From: Clostridiales bacterium UBA4080
Lineage (GTDB): Bacteria > Bacillota > Clostridia > Lachnospirales > Vallitaleaceae
Length of the DNA stretch: 16,840 nucleotides
Assembly (NCBI GenBank): GCA_002381865.1
Contig: DFYO01000046.1
Span: forward strand, 1-16,840
Reading direction: 5' to 3'
A program made the translations under genes and the position numbers. Below are positions 14,632 through 16,840 of the stretch, in pieces (the stretch's first letter is position 1; each line of letters starts with the position of its first letter). The notes beneath the pieces are model-generated. The model was not told where the DNA came from. It did not search any database and saw nothing but the letters and a program-made list of their open reading frames with translations.

Positions 14632-14790
14632 ATTTTCCTCCTGATTATTATAAAAAATATTCTTTTTGCTAGGTATTTTGTTTTAGTTGGTTTTAATTAC
14701 AGCTTATATTTCAGATCAGTATATATAGACTCTTTGCCAAAAAATATATTGATAACAAAATATTTCAAGGAGTACTTAACATTTTATGAA

Positions 14791-14868
14791 TTACAAAAGG
14801 CTCCTTCTGCCTAAAAGCAGAAAGAGCCTGTATATAAAATATTTTTTATACAAAATATTTTTATTCAT
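14791..14868 (-). CDS. Possible 25-residue leader peptide overlapping the terminator
   Basis: The frame begins MNKNILYKKYFIYRLF, continues leucine-rich and ends RRSLL. It starts 4 bases after AGAGG, with GGGG 10 nt upstream, and its last third runs through both arms of the terminator hairpin, stopping just beyond it. A ribosome translating it would disrupt that hairpin, so it could couple translation to read-through into the TM1266/hydG genes. The binding site is poorly spaced and no homologue is known to me, so it may be chance. Confidence 0.25.
   Translation of the reverse strand: MNKNILYKKYFIYRLFLLLGRRSLL
14795..14829 (-). terminator. Strong intrinsic terminator or attenuator upstream of the TM1266-like gene
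   Basis: The reverse strand forms AGGCTCTTTCTGC paired with GCAGAAGGAGCCT (13 bp, one G-U) around a 6-base loop, followed by TTTT. It ends hydE-plsC transcripts. It also lies downstream of the promoter at 14938-14966, so it is inside the leader of the TM1266-hydG unit. The upstream leader segment GGAAAGAG (about 14881-14874) can pair with CTCTTTCT of the first arm and could act as an anti-terminator. Confidence 0.85.
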
Positions 14869-14937
14869 TTTCCTCTTTCCCCTCTCTCAGGCATCCCCTC
14901 AAGATCAGAAATCACTATTTTTTTAATGTACTCTTAT

Positions 14938-14966
14938 ACTATAAGTCATTGATATTTTTTTGTCAA
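14938..14966 (-). promoter_or_regulatory. Consensus promoter inside the end of plsC, for TM1266-hydG
   Basis: TTGACA (14966-14961) and TATAGT (14943-14938) are spaced by exactly 17 bp on the reverse strand, 11 of 12 consensus bases. The -35 box overlaps the plsC stop codon. Transcription would start near 14931, giving a leader of about 300 nt to the TM1266-like gene that contains the terminator at 14795-14829. The rest of the 331-bp gap is AT-rich with no other clear element beyond the AGGAGG site. Confidence 0.8.
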
Positions 14967-15661
14967 GCCATAATTACATTTCTTACTATTTCAGCCAAGT
15001 CCTTTTTTTCATCCTTGCTCAAGTCTTCCATATATATCGGAGGATGTACCACAATCTTTATTTTCGCAGGTTTTATCGCATTATGCTCTTCATAAATTTT
15101 GTGTGAATCGTATATTGTAACTGGAACTACAGGAACCCCACTTTTAACCGCTAGCTGCAGACTGCCTTTTTTAAACTCACCAATTCCCTGTCCCTTGCTT
15201 CTTGTTCCCTCTGGAAATACAACTAAAGTATTTCCGTTTTTTAACATCTCTATTCCCTCTAATATCATATCCATGGATTGGCGAATACTAGAACGGTCAA
15301 TAAACAAACACCCTATCTGCTTCATCCAAAAACTTATTATTGGTACTTTTTTAAGCTCAATTTTAGCAATAAACCCTTTGGGCTTTGGAAGGTATCCTAG
15401 TAATAAAGGAATATCAGCATTACCAACATGATTAGAAACATATAATACATTTCTATCTGGAATATTGTGAACTCCTATAACTTCAACCTTTCCTCCAACT
15501 GCCCACATCATGTCCCTTCCCCAATTTGAGGTTATTTTATCTACATATGCTTTTTTTTCTTCCTCTTTACCACGCTTATCAAGTATTCTTACCTTTAATG
15601 CATACACAAGTGTTTCAAGCATATATAATGCTAAATATATCTTAAAAAATACCGTTCTCAT
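14963..15661 (-). CDS. plsC: 1-acyl-glycerol-3-phosphate acyltransferase (PlsC family)
   Basis: PlsC adds the second fatty acid to lysophosphatidic acid to make phosphatidic acid, at the inner face of the membrane. The 232-residue protein has a hydrophobic N-terminal segment (about 4-22), the catalytic HX4D motif in NHVGNAD (H78, D83), the substrate-binding FPEGTRS (149-155) and the later VPVVPVTIYD. Length is normal. GGAGGG lies 5 nt before the ATG. It is 32 bp after hydE and so probably shares its promoter, an unusual partner for a hydrogenase maturase. The family includes acyltransferases with other lipid acceptors, so the exact substrate is not certain. Confidence 0.93.
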   Translation of the reverse strand: MRTVFFKIYLALYMLETLVYALKVRILDKRGKEEEKKAYVDKITSNWGRDMMWAVGGKVEVIGVHNIPDRNVLYVSNHVGNADIPLLLGYLPKPKGFIAKIELKKVPIISFWMKQIGCLFIDRSSIRQSMDMILEGIEMLKNGNTLVVFPEGTRSKGQGIGEFKKGSLQLAVKSGVPVVPVTIYDSHKIYEEHNAIKPAKIKIVVHPPIYMEDLSKDEKKDLAEIVRNVIMA

Positions 15662-15693
15662 TATTGCCCTCCAATTATCAATTGCTTATATTT

Positions 15694-16740
15694 TTAACTT
15701 TTTTTGCTTATATGATCGCCTCTGCCCATATCCACCTGAAAACCAACAGAATTAATTCTTCCTTCTATACAGTTTCTGCAATGAGCTGCCTCATCACCAG
15801 TACAAATCTTTCCGTCATATAAAGAATATTTTTCTCTTACATCAGTCGGTGATAGATTAGGCATTACAACATTTGCTCCTGCCTTTAAGCCTTTTTCTCG
15901 TCCCTTCTTATCTACTGAACCCAGTGCTGTTGTCGCCGGCATCAGAACCTCTGGCAGCATTAATCTAATAATTGATAACAATACACAAGTTTTTTCAGGA
16001 CTTCCCGCTTTTTCATCTCTTAATGGCGTGTCCTTTTGAGGCATAAACGGACCAACGCCGACCATCTCAGGCTGAAGCCCTTTTAAAAACATTAAATCCT
16101 TAACAAAATCCTCGTTTTTCTGTCCTGGCAAGCCTACCATAAAACCGGCGCCCACCTGAAAACCAATTTTTTTCAAGTCCTCTAAGCATCTAATTCTGTT
16201 TTTAAAAGACATTTTCGGATGCAGCTTTTCATATAATTCCTGTGAATTGGTTTCATGCCTTAACAAATATCTGTCAGCGCCAGCATCAAAATATCTTTTG
16301 TAACTATCAAAGCTTTTTTCGCCAATTGACAAGGTAATAGCTGTATCTGGATACTTTTCTTTAATTCCTTTTATCAACGCAACTATCTTATCGTCGTCGA
16401 AGTACTCATCTTCGCCTCCCTGCAGTACAAAGGTTCTATAACCAAGCTCGTATCCCAGCTCACAGCACTGCATTATCTGTTCATCAGACAGCCTGTATCT
16501 TTCCGCATTATAGTTAGATTTTCTAATACCGCAGTACATACAGTCTCTAAAACAATAATTTGTAAACTCAATAAGTCCTCTCATAAATACCTTTTTACCA
16601 TAAATCTTTTCTTTTGTAGCAATAGCTTTTTCCTGGAGATACTCAATATCCTTTTCCGAAATATTATCAAGCAATTCTAAAAGCTCTTTTTCTCCCAGAT
16701 TGTTTGTTTCATACAGTTGATCAATATATTCTCTTATCAT
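15694..16740 (-). CDS. hydE: [FeFe]-hydrogenase maturase HydE (radical SAM)
   Basis: HydE works after HydG in building the azadithiolate-bridged di-iron part of the H-cluster. The 348-residue protein has the SAM-cluster motif CX3CX2C (C63, C67, C70, in CFRDCMYC), LQGGEDEY (105-112), the RHETNS segment, GFMVGLPGQ and the optional second-cluster motif CX7CX2C (C313, C321, C324), nearly the same positions as in T. maritima HydE. It differs from biotin synthase by this C-terminal motif. GAGGT lies four bases before the ATG. It has its own promoter (16772-16800) and is followed by plsC. The hydrogenase and HydF must lie elsewhere. Confidence 0.97.
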   Translation of the reverse strand: MIREYIDQLYETNNLGEKELLELLDNISEKDIEYLQEKAIATKEKIYGKKVFMRGLIEFTNYCFRDCMYCGIRKSNYNAERYRLSDEQIMQCCELGYELGYRTFVLQGGEDEYFDDDKIVALIKGIKEKYPDTAITLSIGEKSFDSYKRYFDAGADRYLLRHETNSQELYEKLHPKMSFKNRIRCLEDLKKIGFQVGAGFMVGLPGQKNEDFVKDLMFLKGLQPEMVGVGPFMPQKDTPLRDEKAGSPEKTCVLLSIIRLMLPEVLMPATTALGSVDKKGREKGLKAGANVVMPNLSPTDVREKYSLYDGKICTGDEAAHCRNCIEGRINSVGFQVDMGRGDHISKKS

Positions 16741-16771
16741 TTTTACCTCACTTTTTTCAAACCTTCCTTCG

Positions 16772-16800
16772 ATTATAATTGAATCTGCCTATTATTTCAA
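16772..16800 (-). promoter_or_regulatory. Sigma-A promoter of hydE-plsC
   Basis: TTGAAA (16800-16795) and TATAAT (16777-16772) are separated by exactly 17 bp on the reverse strand, 11 of 12 consensus bases. Transcription would start about 25 bp before the hydE ATG, leaving a short leader with the GAGGT site. The remaining bases to the window end show no coding region I can support. Confidence 0.8.
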
Positions 16801-16840
16801 GAAGCTATTAACTATACAGTTGTGAAAGGTAAATCTCTTT

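Noticed and set aside
14870..14925. Resemblance to a TPP riboswitch (GGGGATGCC and CTGAGA in the leader before TM1266)
   Set aside because: The second conserved half of the aptamer and the needed pairing partners are missing, and downstream genes have no thiamine link.
15099..15431. Plus-strand open frame of 110 codons
   Set aside because: It is wholly antisense to plsC, whose catalytic motifs are intact; no supporting start signal.
1..16840. CRISPR array, insertion sequence, prophage or toxin-antitoxin system
   Set aside because: No regularly spaced repeats, transposase, integrase or terminal inverted repeats with target duplications were seen; all accepted genes belong to known housekeeping or hydrogenase-maturation families.

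Overview
The window is an AT-rich, low-GC segment typical of an anaerobic member of the Clostridia (Firmicutes). Four things point there: the clostridial/bacilli block murB-rapZ-glmR-whiA-crh, the rph-rdgB-yfcE trio known from Bacillus, near-consensus AGGAGG-type ribosome binding sites, and genes for building the active site of [FeFe]-hydrogenase (hydE, hydG and a TM1266-type regulator). I cannot name the species. Every gene I accept lies on the minus strand, so transcription runs from high to low coordinates.

Layout in the direction of transcription. (1) 16800-14963: hydE, behind a good sigma-A promoter, then the acyltransferase gene plsC. (2) 14966-12915: a second consensus promoter overlaps the plsC stop codon. 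It is followed by a leader carrying a strong intrinsic terminator and a 25-codon open frame, then the TM1266-like gene and hydG, closed by a long hairpin. (3) 12914-8163: an unexplained leader of about 230 bp, cvfB (an S1-domain RNA-binding protein), and two half-transporters forming an asymmetric heterodimeric ABC exporter, with a duplicated palindrome between them. (4) 8137-7234: a cytosolic parvulin-type prolyl isomerase with its own promoter and terminator. (5) 7204-3165: murB, rapZ, glmR, whiA and a Crh-like HPr, tightly packed, a unit linking cell-wall precursor synthesis to carbon metabolism. (6) 2819-699: rph, rdgB and yfcE, after a 345-bp non-coding spacer. (7) 638-1: a tRNA operon (Pro, Gly, Arg, His, Gln, Lys, Leu) with a perfect TTGACA-N17-TATAAT promoter; tRNA-Leu runs off the window edge.

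How the genes work together. HydE and HydG are radical-SAM enzymes that make parts of the hydrogenase H-cluster; the GTPase HydF and the hydrogenase itself are not in this window. MurB makes UDP-MurNAc. GlmR and RapZ are known in other bacteria to sense UDP-GlcNAc or amino-sugar status and control GlmS. WhiA is a DNA-binding protein, and Crh is a regulatory HPr paralogue. RNase PH trims tRNA 3' ends and RdgB removes faulty nucleoside triphosphates.

The points most worth a second look are: the HPr-like protein with Glu in place of the catalytic His15; the attenuator-like leader before the TM1266/hydG genes; the strong ribosome binding site that serves a 4-codon frame in phase with rdgB rather than rdgB itself; the duplicated 12-bp palindrome between the ABC genes; and the structured non-coding block ahead of cvfB. 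I found no CRISPR array, insertion sequence, phage gene or obvious new defence system.
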